Part shown: positions 24,327-34,146 of the stretch, piece after piece | Position numbering within the stretch: the stretch's first letter is position 1 | Layout: the number at the start of each line of letters is the position of its first letter | NCBI GenBank assembly: GCA_017645275.1 | Contig: JAGCPH010000037.1 | Location: 93,783-139,892, forward strand | DNA length: 46,110 bases | DNA from: Bacteroidales bacterium | Lineage (GTDB): Bacteria > Bacteroidota > Bacteroidia > Bacteroidales > F082 | Direction: 5' to 3' | Position numbers and translations under genes: made by a program | The notes under the pieces: generated by a model | Database searches by the model: none | What the model saw: only the letters and a program-made list of their open reading frames with translations | What the model was told of the DNA's origin: nothing

Positions 24327-26852
24327 ATGATGAGGAAGCTGCTGTTTTTTATATTGTTACTCCTCCCCTCTTTTGTCTTCGGGCAGAAGCAGGACGGCGT
24401 GCTGTATGGAAAAATCACCGACGAAAGCGGCAAAGCCATCGAATTTGTCAACGTGGCAGTGCAAAACACACCGTATGGCGTGGTCTCCGACTCGCGAGGA
24501 AGCTACAACCTGCGACTGCCATCCGACACCTTGGTAAATATAGTGTTTTCGTACGTCGGATTTCAGGAGGTGCAGCTGCAAACCAGCGTGAAACCTGGCG
24601 AAAGGCGCAACCATAACGTGACGATGATACTTGCCTCGACTATGCTGCCCGAGATGATGGTGCAGGACCAATCCATCAAATCGTCAACAATCACTAGGCT
24701 TGACGCACGCGAGACGGTGCTGCTGCCATCGGCAGGCGCAGGCGGCGTGGAAGACCTGGTGAAGACACTCGCCGGCGTGAGCTCGACCAACGAGCTGAGC
24801 TCGCAATACAATGTGCGAGGCGGCAACTTCGACGAAAACCTCATCTACGTCAACGGAATAGAGATCTACAAGCCTTTCCTGGTAGGTACCGGCCAGCAGG
24901 AAGGTCTCAGCTTCATCAACTCGAGACTCGTATCAAACATCGACTTCTCGGCAGGCGGATTCGCAGCGGAATATGGCGACAAACTCTCGTCGGTGCTCGA
25001 TATCACATATAAGAAGCCTATCATCCCAGCGGGATCGTTGACACTCAGCTTGTTAGGTGCCGAGGCACACGCCGAAGGCATGGCATTCAAAAACAAGATG
25101 AGCTACCTCATCGGAGCACGTTACAAAAACACGAAATACCTGCTCGGCAAGATGGACACCAAGGCCGACTATCAGCCAAACTTCGCTGACGTTCAAGCAC
25201 TTATATCGTATAACATCTCGCCAAGATTCGAAATCTCAGCCCTCGGATACTACTCGCGTAACAGCTATCTCATGATCCCGACCACTCGCGAGACCGACTT
25301 TGGCAACCTGCAGGCATCATACCGACTGAAGATTTATTTCGACGGCCAGGAACTGAGCAAATACACCACAGGACTTGGCGCCGTGACGTTTAATTTCAGC
25401 CCTAACGAAGACCTGAACCTCAAACTCATCGGTTCGGCGTTCTCAACAGTGGAATCGGAGACTTACGACATCCAAGGACAGTATTGGATTGGACTTCTAG
25501 AGACAAACCCAGGAAGCGAAGAATATGGCGATGTGGTTGCTAATCAAGGAGTTGGAACGTATATTGAGCACGCAAGAAACTCATTCTATTCACGTGTTTA
25601 CACCATCGACCACAAAGGCGCATACAAATACAACGACAACATCTTGAAATGGGGTCTTCGTTACCAAAACCAGATGTTCGACGACATCGTCAACGAATGG
25701 GAGATGAGCGACTCGGCAGGTTACACACAGCCACATTCTGTCGACTCCATCCTTAACCCCAACAACCCGATGCAGACGCCACTGGAGTTGAAGAACGTCG
25801 CACACGCTCATAACGAATTGTATGTCAACACATTAGACGGATATCTACAAAATTCGTGGCAGTTCGAGTCAGAGAAAGGCAACATTTGGGTGCTGACAGC
25901 CGGACTTCGTGCCAACTACTGGGGTTACAACAACTCGGTGCATATCAGCCCGCGTGTCGGAATAGCCTTCAAGCCCGAGAAACGCCCCAACATGACGTTC
26001 CGTCTGTCGGGTGGACAATACGTGCAGCAGCCATTTTACCGTGAGATTCGCATGTTTGACGGCAGTCTGGTCGACAAAGAATATGCCTCGGTGCAGAAAT
26101 CGTATCAGGTGGTTTTCGGCCACGAATATCAGTTCATAGCTTGGGATCGCCCGTTTATGCTGACATCAGAGATTTATTACAAATATCTCAAAGACATCAT
26201 CCCTTACGAGGTCGACAATATTAGAATTAGGTACTACGCCGACCAGAAAGCTACGGGTTATGCCACCGGCGTCGACTTCAAAATCAACGGTGAGTTTGTG
26301 AAAGGCATCGAGAGCTGGGCTTCACTATCGTTTATGAAGACAGCTGAAAATATTCAGTATTTCATTGATTATCAAGGAAATATCATCTCTCAGACAGATG
26401 TACACAACGGTGCCGACTATGTGCGCGACACCATAATCTCTGGTATCCCACGCCCTTCCGACCAGCGCATTAACTTCGCGATATTCTTCCAAGATTATCT
26501 TCCTATAATTCCGTCGTTTAAGGTCAACCTGAAACTCATTTTCGGAACAGGATTGCCATTTGGACCGCCTGACAGCGAGCGTTATCAGCAGAAATACAGG
26601 ACACCGCCATATCGTCGCGTCGATTTGGGCTTCAGCAAACAACTGATTGGTGACGAGACAACATTCCGTAACCCTCGTAACCCATTGAATTACATAAGAA
26701 ACTGCTGGTTAAGTCTGGAGATTTTCAATCTCTTGGGCATCAACAACGTGAGCTCATACATGTGGGTCACCGACGTGTACAATGTGCAGTACGCCGTACC
26801 TAACTATCTGACTGGCAGACAGTTAAATCTAAAACTTATCATGGAATTCTAA
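24327..26852 (+). CDS. TonB-dependent outer-membrane receptor
   Basis: An 841-residue protein from ATG 24327 (MMRKLLFFIL, signal peptide ending VFGQ); the ATG at 24279 lies inside the repeat and is rejected. An N-terminal CarboxypepD_reg-like domain (about 25-105; LYGKITDESGKAIEFVNVAV) is followed by a plug domain with VLLPSAGAGGVEDLVKTLAG and YNVRGGNFDENLIYVNG, then a long beta-barrel ending in Phe (LNLKLIMEF). It is the single, non-SusC type with no SusD partner next to it. It transports an unidentified large substrate, probably an iron complex, vitamin or oligomer. GC content is high, in contrast to the island. The repeat in its leader may affect expression. Confidence 0.9.
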   Translation: MMRKLLFFILLLLPSFVFGQKQDGVLYGKITDESGKAIEFVNVAVQNTPYGVVSDSRGSYNLRLPSDTLVNIVFSYVGFQEVQLQTSVKPGERRNHNVTMILASTMLPEMMVQDQSIKSSTITRLDARETVLLPSAGAGGVEDLVKTLAGVSSTNELSSQYNVRGGNFDENLIYVNGIEIYKPFLVGTGQQEGLSFINSRLVSNIDFSAGGFAAEYGDKLSSVLDITYKKPIIPAGSLTLSLLGAEAHAEGMAFKNKMSYLIGARYKNTKYLLGKMDTKADYQPNFADVQALISYNISPRFEISALGYYSRNSYLMIPTTRETDFGNLQASYRLKIYFDGQELSKYTTGLGAVTFNFSPNEDLNLKLIGSAFSTVESETYDIQGQYWIGLLETNPGSEEYGDVVANQGVGTYIEHARNSFYSRVYTIDHKGAYKYNDNILKWGLRYQNQMFDDIVNEWEMSDSAGYTQPHSVDSILNPNNPMQTPLELKNVAHAHNELYVNTLDGYLQNSWQFESEKGNIWVLTAGLRANYWGYNNSVHISPRVGIAFKPEKRPNMTFRLSGGQYVQQPFYREIRMFDGSLVDKEYASVQKSYQVVFGHEYQFIAWDRPFMLTSEIYYKYLKDIIPYEVDNIRIRYYADQKATGYATGVDFKINGEFVKGIESWASLSFMKTAENIQYFIDYQGNIISQTDVHNGADYVRDTIISGIPRPSDQRINFAIFFQDYLPIIPSFKVNLKLIFGTGLPFGPPDSERYQQKYRTPPYRRVDLGFSKQLIGDETTFRNPRNPLNYIRNCWLSLEIFNLLGINNVSSYMWVTDVYNVQYAVPNYLTGRQLNLKLIMEF

Positions 26853-26876
26853 AGAATCAATTTTAGTCCCTATTAT

Positions 26877-26909
26877 ACTAAAGACTAACGACTAAAGACT
26901 AAAGTCTAA
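26877..26909. repeat. Short 'actaaagact' tail repeat
   Basis: Units of about 7 bases (ACTAAAG, ACTAACG, ACTAAAG, ACTAAAG) stand between the convergent TonB receptor and aspA. The last bases of aspA, including its stop codon, are part of it. Similar tails occur at 30010-30040 and 31046-31108. Confidence 0.6.
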
Positions 26910-28311
26910 TTTCCACAGGTTTGATCATATTCTCAGGCCTCAATATGCGGTCGAGCTGCTCTTTGGTGAGAAGACCATGTTCGAGGACGAGCTCATATAC
27001 GCCGCGACCAGTCTCACTTGCCTCTTTCGCAATCTTTGTCGACTCTTTGTAACCGATAATCGGGTTGAGCATTGTGACGATACCGATACTGTTTTCAACC
27101 ATCCTGCGGCAATGGTCGGCATTGGCCTCGATACCTTCGATACAAAGCTTTCTCAGCGTGTCTAAACCATTGGTTAACAAGTGTATAGACTCAAATAAGC
27201 TGTATGCTATGACAGGCTCCATCACATTCAGCTCGAGCTGTCCGTTGTCTGAAGCGAGGGTGATAGTGAGTTCGTTGCCTATGATTTTGTAGCAGATCTG
27301 GTTCATCACCTCAGGAATAACAGGGTTCACCTTACCTGGCATGATTGACGACCCTGGCTGACGTTGTGGCAGGTTGATTTCGTTGAGGCCACATCTCGGA
27401 CCCGAACTCATCAGGCGCAAATCGTTGCACATCTTATTGATTTTGATACACAAACGTTTCATTGCGGCACTATATTGAATCATGCATGAGGTGGCACTCG
27501 TAGCCTCGATAAGATTGTCGGCGAGGGTGATGTTCCAGCCTGTTATTCTGCGTAAAGCGTTGATACATGCGCCACTATAGCCTGGCTTGGAACATATACC
27601 CGTTCCGATAGCCGTCGCTCCCATGTTGACGACGAGAAACTCGCGTGCCGCCATGTTGATAGTCTTCAGCTCGCCACGGAGTGCTGCCGCATAACCACTG
27701 AATGTCTGTCCGAGAGTCATCGGGACGGCATCCTGAAGCTGTGTACGCCCCATCTTGATGACATTTTTAAACTCTTCGGCTTTCTTTTCGAGAGCGCCAA
27801 TCATATCCACAAGATGTGGCAGGAACGCCTCGTGCTCAAGCACCATGGCGAGGTGAATCGCACACGGATAAGCGTCATTCGTTGATTGTGAAGCGTTTAC
27901 GATGTCGTTTGGTGAGCAATACTGGTATTCTCCACGTTTGTGTCCCATGATTTCGAGGGCACGGTTGGCGATGACCTCGTTGGCGCACATATTGGTGGAA
28001 GTGCCTGCTCCGCCTTGAATCATATCGATTGGGAACTGGTCGTGATGTTTGCCTTCAAGAAGCTCGTCGCAAGCCTGACAAATGGCATCAAATTGCTCGC
28101 GGTTAATCATCTCGAGCTCATAATTGGCCATGGCAGCGGCTTTTTTCGTCAACGCCATGCCTTTTATGAAGTTAGGGTAACTCGACATGAGGTTACCGCT
28201 TATATTGAAATTCTCTATTGCTCTAACAGTTTGTACGCCATAAAGCGCATCAGCCGGCACCTGTTTCTGGCCAAGCAAATCACTCTCTATTCTGAAATTA
28301 TCCGTAATCAT
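26899..28311 (-). CDS. aspA: Aspartate ammonia-lyase
   Basis: A 470-residue enzyme of the fumarase/aspartase superfamily. It has the signature GSSIMPGKVNPVIPEVMNQ with the mobile catalytic Ser loop, plus IQGGAGTSTNMCANEVIANR and ASQSTNDAYP. The N-terminus RIESDLLGQKQVPADALYGV and the overall spacing favour AspA over class II fumarase. It converts aspartate to fumarate and ammonia reversibly, feeding fumarate respiration in anaerobic Bacteroidales. It has its own promoter on the minus strand and is convergent to the TonB receptor. The length equals that of typical AspA. Confidence 0.92.
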   Translation of the reverse strand: MITDNFRIESDLLGQKQVPADALYGVQTVRAIENFNISGNLMSSYPNFIKGMALTKKAAAMANYELEMINREQFDAICQACDELLEGKHHDQFPIDMIQGGAGTSTNMCANEVIANRALEIMGHKRGEYQYCSPNDIVNASQSTNDAYPCAIHLAMVLEHEAFLPHLVDMIGALEKKAEEFKNVIKMGRTQLQDAVPMTLGQTFSGYAAALRGELKTINMAAREFLVVNMGATAIGTGICSKPGYSGACINALRRITGWNITLADNLIEATSATSCMIQYSAAMKRLCIKINKMCNDLRLMSSGPRCGLNEINLPQRQPGSSIMPGKVNPVIPEVMNQICYKIIGNELTITLASDNGQLELNVMEPVIAYSLFESIHLLTNGLDTLRKLCIEGIEANADHCRRMVENSIGIVTMLNPIIGYKESTKIAKEASETGRGVYELVLEHGLLTKEQLDRILRPENMIKPVEIRL

Positions 28312-28362
28312 TTCTTAATCAACCAGTTACAAAATCTTTTCAAAATTCAATCAAATAATCTG

Positions 28363-28370
28363 CAAAGATA
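28363..28370 (-). promoter_or_regulatory. -7 box of aspA
   Basis: CAAAGATA on the plus strand reads TATCTTTG followed by CAG on the minus strand, about 52 bases before the aspA start. Confidence 0.55.
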
Positions 28371-28434
28371 CGACTAAAATTTGAAACGGATACGAAAAAT
28401 AGTAAAATAATTTACTATAAATTTGTTTACAACA

Positions 28435-29967
28435 TCATTTTCCCCAGTTGTCTCTGTCTAAACTGCGATATTGAATAGCTTCTGCGAGGTGTTCGGGCTG
28501 TATTTTTTCTGAGCCGGCAAGGTCGGCAATTGTGCGTGAGACCTTGAGGATTCTGTCGCGGGCACGGGCTGAAAGACCTAATCGTTCCATGGCGTTTTTC
28601 AGCAAAAGTCCGCATTGCTCATCCAAATCGCAATATTTTTGAATCATTTTTGCAGTCATCTGAGCGTTGCAGTGAATGCCAGGCACGTCGGCGAAGCGCT
28701 TCACCTGTATCATCCTAGCTTTGACGACACGCTCGCGAACATCGGCACTCTTCTCACCCGGTTTTTTCTGCGCAAGCTCCTCGTAAGAAATCGGAAACGT
28801 CTCGATATGCAGGTCGATGCGGTCAAGTAAAGGGCCTGAAATCTTAGAGAGATACGTCTCCACCTGTCCTGGCTTACAGGTACATTCTTTTGTAGGGTGG
28901 TTGTAATAGCCGCACGGACAAGGATTCATCGCCGCCACGAGCATGAAATTCGCCGGAAACTCCACCGTCTGCTTGGCTCGGGCAATAGTCACCATTCTGT
29001 CCTCCATCGGCTGCCTTAGCACTTCAAGCACCTGACGTTTGAATTCCGGCAGCTCATCAAGAAAAAGCACTCCGTTATGTGCCAACGATATCTCACCTGG
29101 CTGCGGGTAGGTGCCGCCACCCACCAAGCCGACATACGACGTAGTGTGATGTGGACTTCGAAACGGTCGGGTGCGCATCAGCGAGACACCATGTCCCAGC
29201 ATCCCGACCACAGAGTGAATCTTAGTCGTCTCAAGCGACTCTTTCAGCGTCATCGGAGGCAAAATAGTAGGCAAACGCTTGGCTAACATAGTCTTGCCAC
29301 TACCAGGCGGACCTATGAGAATCACGTTATGCGATCCTGCAGCTGCCACCTCGAGAGCACGTTTTATATTCTCCTGCCCTCGAACATCCGAAAAATCGAA
29401 GTCATAGACATTGTCGGTCACCTCCTCTTCAATGTTTAGTTTCACAGGCTCAAGATGATGGAAACCATTGAAAAAGTTGATGACATCCATAATTGTCTCC
29501 ACGCCATACACCTCGATATCTTCCACCACCGCAGCCTCGTTGGCGTTGGCTTTTGGCACAATCACGCCCTTGAAACCCTCCTCGGCGGCTTTTATCGCTA
29601 TCGGCAAGGCTCCTTTTATCGGGTTGATGCCGCCATCTAGCGAAAGCTCGCCCATTATTATGTATTTGTCAAGCAAATCGACGCTAACCTGTTCAGTAGC
29701 TGCAAGGATTGCTATCGCCAAAGGCAGGTCGTAGCTCGAACCTTCCTTCCGGATGTCAGCCGGCGCCATGTTTATCGTGATTTTTCGCTTCGGATACTTT
29801 AACCCATTGTTACTCAATGCCGCTTCAATGCGCTGCTGGCTCTCTTTCACCGCGCTGTCGGGCAATCCGACCAGAAAAAACTGCACTCCACGGTCACTGT
29901 TGACCTCGATAGTAACAGTAATAGCATCAATGCCATTTAAGGCACTCCCAAAAGTTTTTACTAACAT
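28435..29967 (-). CDS. comM: YifB/ComM-family Mg-chelatase-like AAA ATPase
   Basis: A 510-residue protein. The N-terminal Lon-protease-like domain (about 1-170) has VEVNSDRG-type strands and [20 protein letters not shown]. The AAA+ Mg-chelatase domain has Walker [11 protein letters not shown] (about residue 220), Walker B-like [12 protein letters not shown], and [19 protein letters not shown]. The C-terminal helical part contains [20 protein letters not shown]. ComM is a hexameric helicase that promotes branch migration during natural transformation. Members outside competent species are widespread and their role less clear. The cinA gene downstream in the same direction is also historically linked to competence, but no other competence genes are seen. 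Confidence 0.92.
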   Translation of the reverse strand: MLVKTFGSALNGIDAITVTIEVNSDRGVQFFLVGLPDSAVKESQQRIEAALSNNGLKYPKRKITINMAPADIRKEGSSYDLPLAIAILAATEQVSVDLLDKYIIMGELSLDGGINPIKGALPIAIKAAEEGFKGVIVPKANANEAAVVEDIEVYGVETIMDVINFFNGFHHLEPVKLNIEEEVTDNVYDFDFSDVRGQENIKRALEVAAAGSHNVILIGPPGSGKTMLAKRLPTILPPMTLKESLETTKIHSVVGMLGHGVSLMRTRPFRSPHHTTSYVGLVGGGTYPQPGEISLAHNGVLFLDELPEFKRQVLEVLRQPMEDRMVTIARAKQTVEFPANFMLVAAMNPCPCGYYNHPTKECTCKPGQVETYLSKISGPLLDRIDLHIETFPISYEELAQKKPGEKSADVRERVVKARMIQVKRFADVPGIHCNAQMTAKMIQKYCDLDEQCGLLLKNAMERLGLSARARDRILKVSRTIADLAGSEKIQPEHLAEAIQYRSLDRDNWGK

Positions 29968-30009
29968 GATAGTTGGTTTTTAGTTATTAATTAGATTTTT
30001 TCAATAAAT

Positions 30010-30040
30010 GCTAAAGTCTAAGGTCTATAGTCTAAGGTCT
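30010..30040. repeat. Short 'agtctaaggtct' tail repeat
   Basis: AAAGTCTAAGGTCTATAGTC and following TAAGGTCT directly follow the gldB stop codon (minus strand). It is of the same type as the tail at 26877-26909. Confidence 0.55.
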
Positions 30041-31044
30041 CATTTCCGCGGTTTGTATTGCGACTGCTCTAAAACATCTTGATAATCAGTGATTCGCATC
30101 ATTTCATTAAACATAACATCATTATTCGTCATGAACGAGCGTACTATTTGCAATCCGATATAGTCACCCAATCGTGCTGGTGAGTCATTGCCAAATGCTG
30201 CTGTAAACGGACCGTCATTAAACAGCAGTCTTCGATGATCTAACACATTGTTATACAACATATTATTGCCTACAATAGCAGCCCATACAGCGCCTTCATT
30301 GTCTTCAGCCCACTCCATCTGCTGCCTTGAATAGCCCAAAATCACCGAGTCGGGCAGCGACGGGTTCATGGCCTCAATGAAATATAGCTCTTTGCCATGC
30401 TCGACCATCTCTGCGAGGACACTCTTCTGGTTTATACGTTTGCCATATGTATGATAATAAAAGGCTTCCGCCAAATCCCTCGTCAACGCAACAGGCTGCA
30501 TGCGCCTTGACTGATACCTTGGAAATCCAATCTGGTCGTATACTAAGTCTTTGTTGCTCAAGTAGAAATCCAGTCCTATCATGACACATTCATCTCCTAT
30601 ACTTATAGGACTGTTGTAATATGTACCCGACACGTAAGTATAAGTCGGGACTGGCATCCACTCCGGGAAATAATATCTGTAATGCTGATAAACGTCTCTC
30701 ACCTCATCCGCCACAAGCTCGATATCAGGGAAAGTTTCATCCACCATCTCATTGATTTTCAGCATAAATGTATCAGTCACAAAATCTTTCATATACCCAA
30801 CCTCTACCTCGTCAGGGTCATCTATCAAAAAATCGCTGAACTGCGGTAATATCGCAAGGTATTCCTCCTCGAAATTGGCAGTGTCGATGGCAAAAAGCGC
30901 CTTGTTGAACTCTACAATCGTCACCTCTTTCGGCTCCATTTTCTGATACGGCACATTCAATTTTTTCTTGTAACCAGCTGATTTTGAGCATGATACAAAA
31001 ACAAGTACCAAAACAAATACCCAAATAAAACACTTCTTCTTCAT
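30040..31044 (-). CDS. gldB: GldB-like gliding/T9SS-associated lipoprotein
   Basis: A 334-residue lipoprotein: signal peptide with lipobox VFVSC (Cys at residue 19). The mature part follows the GldB pattern: an N-terminal acidic segment (EFNKALFAIDTANFEEEY), then YRYYFPEWMPVPTYTYVSG, a strand CVMIGLDFYL, and a C-terminal peptidase-like helical domain (DUF2268-related). GldB is required for gliding in Flavobacterium. Non-gliding Bacteroidales keep it, probably for T9SS or envelope function. This agrees with the T9SS sorting domain in the gene at 42018. It is separated from cinA by a short repeat tail and both are on the minus strand. Confidence 0.75.
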   Translation of the reverse strand: MKKKCFIWVFVLVLVFVSCSKSAGYKKKLNVPYQKMEPKEVTIVEFNKALFAIDTANFEEEYLAILPQFSDFLIDDPDEVEVGYMKDFVTDTFMLKINEMVDETFPDIELVADEVRDVYQHYRYYFPEWMPVPTYTYVSGTYYNSPISIGDECVMIGLDFYLSNKDLVYDQIGFPRYQSRRMQPVALTRDLAEAFYYHTYGKRINQKSVLAEMVEHGKELYFIEAMNPSLPDSVILGYSRQQMEWAEDNEGAVWAAIVGNNMLYNNVLDHRRLLFNDGPFTAAFGNDSPARLGDYIGLQIVRSFMTNNDVMFNEMMRITDYQDVLEQSQYKPRK

Positions 31045-31045
31045 A

Positions 31046-31108
31046 CTTCAAACTCTAAACTTTAAAACTACTCTAAACTCTACACTCTAAACTCTCAACT
31101 TTAATCTT
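31046..31108. repeat. 'actctaaactct' low-complexity tail
   Basis: Repeated ACTCTAAACT-like units fill the spacer between cinA and gldB. Same style as the other gene-end tails in the window. Confidence 0.55.
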
Positions 31109-32372
31109 TAATCTCAGTCGAAATGACATATTGTCTGACCATCTCAAGTGCCGTAATCGACGCTCTTTCAATGTTATTTCCTCTGTCTTTTCCAAAATTA
31201 CATCTTTTCGATACAACTCCATTCGGACCTGCCACCGCAATCCACACCGTGCCGACAGGGTTTTCCTCGGTAGCTCCGCCTGGACCCGCCACTCCGGTGG
31301 TCGCCACAGCATAGTCGGTCTTCAACAACGTCCTCACTCCTGTCGCCATCTGCTCCGCAACTTGTTGACTTACAACAGTATACTTCTCTACATCGTCATG
31401 ATTCACACCCAAGACTTCTTCTTTTACAGAAGTGGCATACGACACCACGGTACCTTTGAAAACATCAGAACTGCCTGGAATTGCTGTGATCATCTTAGCT
31501 ATAGTGCCGCCAGTACAGCTCTCCGCCGATGCCAAGGTCTTGCCAGCAGCCTTGAGTTTCTCCAACACAGCCTCCGCAATAGGTTTCTCATCGTATCCAA
31601 AGATATATTGACCGATGATTTTAGATAACTTATCTATCTCATTATCAATTGTTTGCTGCAAATATGCGCGATCAGGATGACGGCCGTCTAGACGCAGACG
31701 CACCATGCCATATTGCGGCAGATACGCCAGTGAGAGAAACTCAGGCAACGCTTCTTCCCAGTCTTTGATGGCATCAGCGAGGAATGACTCGCCAACACCA
31801 GTTGTCATCACCACCTTACTAATATATGGTGTCACCTTAAAATGTTCCAGAAGCTTAGGCAAAATCTCTTGCTCGAACACGTTTTTCATCTCGAAAGGCA
31901 CGCCCGGCATCGAGATATACACCGATTTGTCTTTCTCAAACCACATGCAAGGCGCTGTGCCATAACGGTTTGGGATATATGTGCACGACTTCGGGATGTA
32001 TGCCTGACCACGGTTGCGTTCAGTCATCTGATAGCCACGTAACTTAAAGATACTCATCACGTTATCATACGCATCCTGACAAAACTCAAGCTCAGTGCCG
32101 AAGTATTTGCACAGCGTCGGCTTGGTGATGTCGTCTGCCGTCGGTCCCAGTCCGCCCGTCATCACAATAATTTCAACGTCGGAACAGGCATCCAAAGCAC
32201 CCACGATATCCTTCTCCCCATCACCTATCGTCAAAGTGGAAATTACCTCTATTCCGTTGTTTGTCAATATGTTACCAAGCCAAGCGGCATTGGTGTTAAT
32301 CACCTGTCCGATCAGCAGTTCATCGCCGATAGAGATGATTTTAGCCTTCACAAAATTGTTGTCTGTCTTCAT
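31101..32372 (-). CDS. cinA: CinA-family nicotinamide-nucleotide amidohydrolase
   Basis: A 423-residue protein. The N-terminal MoaB/MogA-like COG1058 domain (AKIISIGDELLIGQVINTNA, VMTGGLGPTADDITK) is joined to a C-terminal CinA domain (LASAESCTGGTIAKMITAIP, TGVAGPGGATEENPVGTVWI). The enzyme deamidates NMN in pyridine-nucleotide salvage; the N-terminal domain is an ADP-ribose pyrophosphatase type. Start chosen at ATG 32372 because AGGAGG lies 7 bases upstream; the ATG at 32393 would put that site inside the gene. The final residues VISTEIKD come partly from a GTCATTTCGA repeat copy. Confidence 0.93.
   Translation of the reverse strand: MKTDNNFVKAKIISIGDELLIGQVINTNAAWLGNILTNNGIEVISTLTIGDGEKDIVGALDACSDVEIIVMTGGLGPTADDITKPTLCKYFGTELEFCQDAYDNVMSIFKLRGYQMTERNRGQAYIPKSCTYIPNRYGTAPCMWFEKDKSVYISMPGVPFEMKNVFEQEILPKLLEHFKVTPYISKVVMTTGVGESFLADAIKDWEEALPEFLSLAYLPQYGMVRLRLDGRHPDRAYLQQTIDNEIDKLSKIIGQYIFGYDEKPIAEAVLEKLKAAGKTLASAESCTGGTIAKMITAIPGSSDVFKGTVVSYATSVKEEVLGVNHDDVEKYTVVSQQVAEQMATGVRTLLKTDYAVATTGVAGPGGATEENPVGTVWIAVAGPNGVVSKRCNFGKDRGNNIERASITALEMVRQYVISTEIKD
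31118..31127 (-). repeat. GTCATTTCGA repeat start within the cinA 3' end
   Basis: On the minus strand GTCATTTCGA codes for Val-Ile-Ser near the cinA C-terminus. It is the same ten bases, in the same reading frame, as in pepP at 36797. Only the first part of the repeat is present. Confidence 0.45.
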
Positions 32373-32412
32373 TTTTAACCTCCTGAACAACATTTTTTTA
32401 TTAAAAACGTTA

Positions 32413-32420
32413 CAAAATTA
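32413..32420 (-). promoter_or_regulatory. -7 box of cinA
   Basis: CAAAATTA reads TAATTTTG on the minus strand, 41 bases before the cinA start. It shares the divergent intergenic region with the phosphorylase promoter at 32482. Confidence 0.5.
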
Positions 32421-32481
32421 AACATTAATATTTTACGATGTTCATTTTTAACATTTTTTAACATAATATTCAAAATTTTGC

Positions 32482-32489
32482 TACTTTTG
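32482..32489 (+). promoter_or_regulatory. -7 box of the nucleoside phosphorylase
   Basis: TACTTTTG, 29 bases before the ATG at 32518. It matches TAnnTTTG. Confidence 0.55.
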
Positions 32490-32517
32490 TAAAAAATTTT
32501 TAACATTCTAGAGAGAC

Positions 32518-33393
32518 ATGAACACTAAACCCATCCCAGGCTCACAACTCGTCTTCAACAACGAAGGTGCAATATATCATTTGAATCTCTTTCCGGAGAT
32601 GCTCGCCGACAACATCATTTTGGTTGGCGACCCCGACCGTGTCGCGATGGTTTCAAAGTATTTTGACACCATAGAATACAAGCGTCATAACCGCGAACTT
32701 GTAACGCATACAGGCACTTACAAAGGTAAACGTATCACTGCTCTGTCGACAGGTATGGGCACCGACAACATCGACATCGTCGTCAACGAACTGGATGCTG
32801 TTGCCAACATCGATTTCAAGACACGTACTCCGAAAACCGAACATCGCACGCTCAACATGGTGCGTTTGGGCACCTGCGGCGCACTCCAGCCTGAAATCGG
32901 GGTGGAAGACAGCTACGTGGCATCACGTTATGCCATCGGTCTCGACGGCCTCGCATACTTCTACAAAGAGCATAACGAAGTGATTGACAAAGAGATGACC
33001 GACGCTTTCATCCGCGACATGCACTACCCGGAGAACCTCCCGACACCATATATCGTGGAAAGTTCAAAGGAGCTCTTTGACCGTCTGGCAGCAGGTTATC
33101 ATCAGGGAATCACAGCCACCTCGCCAGGTTTCTATGGACCTCAGGGACGCTCGCTACGTCTGGAGCTGACATATCCGCAAATCAACCCGGACATTGAGAA
33201 GTTTAGTTACAATGGTTGGAAAGTGTGCAACTTCGAGATGGAGTCATCGGCATTGTTCAGCTTAGGTAAGATGCTGGGACACAATTGCTTAACCATATGC
33301 GTGGCAATAGCAAACCGCGTCACGGAGAAGTTTGCGGCAAACTACCATCCTTACGTTGAGAAACTGATTGAAACGACCCTGGAGAGGTTATAA
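32518..33393 (+). CDS. Nucleoside phosphorylase (uridine phosphorylase-like)
   Basis: A 291-residue protein of the PNP/UDP family: ILVGDPDRVAMVSKYFD (phosphate site), ITALSTGMGTDNIDIVVNEL, VRLGTCGALQPEIGVEDS, and the NFEMESSALFSL motif whose Met-Glu pair contacts the ribose. It cleaves nucleosides with phosphate to give the base and ribose-1-phosphate. The sequence best suits the uridine-phosphorylase branch, although the base specificity is uncertain. It overlaps the convergent nitrilase-like gene by 6 bases at the 3' ends. It is probably a salvage enzyme of the cytosol. Confidence 0.88.
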   Translation: MNTKPIPGSQLVFNNEGAIYHLNLFPEMLADNIILVGDPDRVAMVSKYFDTIEYKRHNRELVTHTGTYKGKRITALSTGMGTDNIDIVVNELDAVANIDFKTRTPKTEHRTLNMVRLGTCGALQPEIGVEDSYVASRYAIGLDGLAYFYKEHNEVIDKEMTDAFIRDMHYPENLPTPYIVESSKELFDRLAAGYHQGITATSPGFYGPQGRSLRLELTYPQINPDIEKFSYNGWKVCNFEMESSALFSLGKMLGHNCLTICVAIANRVTEKFAANYHPYVEKLIETTLERL

Positions 33394-34146
33394 AACATAG
33401 TCTTCCTGCATGTCTTCGTGCTTCATCGAGATGAGACATTCAAGGTTAACATCGACCACTGCCTCTCCGAAGAACGGAGCCGAGGCCACGACATAGCTCT
33501 CGTAGCCGAAAATCATAGAGCCGCCGTCATAGGTGGCTTCTTTTTTTGATGCCACATTGTTCACGAACACCAGCGGACGCTCAGTCTTCAACACATTCTG
33601 TCTCAATGTGTTACGACGGATTCTCGACTGATCAACGCCACATTTTTCTGCACCTATGTTAATAATGACATCAGGACCCAGCGGCATGAGCTCGTCGACA
33701 CGGTTCTGGAGCAGAAACTCGTCATCGTTAGTGTTTGCAAGGTCCGAGCCGATAGTCACTGCATACTTATGACAGCCTATCTGAAGCAAATCGTCTTCGT
33801 CGGCAGGTACGAAATATTTCTTATCAGCTTCGGTTAACTGCTTCTTTTTGAACACCTTACGCTGTCCTTGAAACATATAGACAGCAGCGTTGAACTTACC
33901 GACGGGACAGCCCACGAGCACTCCCACAGTCTCGCATTCCAAAGCGATGGTATCCAAAGCTTTTTCGCATTTTTTTATAAAATCTGCATCACCATAAAGG
34001 TCGCCACAGTCGCATCCGCTTACTGAAAGCTCAGGAAATACTACCAAAGTAGAGGCTTTTGCCTTATGTGCCGCCTCTACTATCTTCTTCACGTTGCCGT
34101 CAACATCGCCGGCCACGCATTTTATCTGTGCTAAAGTTATTTTCAT
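33388..34146 (-). CDS. Nitrilase/NadE-glutaminase-like protein lacking the catalytic Cys
   Basis: A 252-residue protein with the carbon-nitrogen hydrolase fold: MKITLAQIKCVAGDVDGNV, LVVFPELSVSGCDCGDLY with the catalytic Glu, and the Lys-rich strand VFKKKQL. It resembles the glutaminase half of NAD synthetase, but the synthetase half is absent. The nucleophile position, usually ICEDLW, reads IGSDLAN here, so the Cys is replaced by Gly. It is therefore probably not an amidase; a binding or regulatory role is possible. The start ATG overlaps the stop of the upstream barrel gene by one base, so both are translated together. Confidence 0.75.
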   Translation of the reverse strand: MKITLAQIKCVAGDVDGNVKKIVEAAHKAKASTLVVFPELSVSGCDCGDLYGDADFIKKCEKALDTIALECETVGVLVGCPVGKFNAAVYMFQGQRKVFKKKQLTEADKKYFVPADEDDLLQIGCHKYAVTIGSDLANTNDDEFLLQNRVDELMPLGPDVIINIGAEKCGVDQSRIRRNTLRQNVLKTERPLVFVNNVASKKEATYDGGSMIFGYESYVVASAPFFGEAVVDVNLECLISMKHEDMQEDYVL

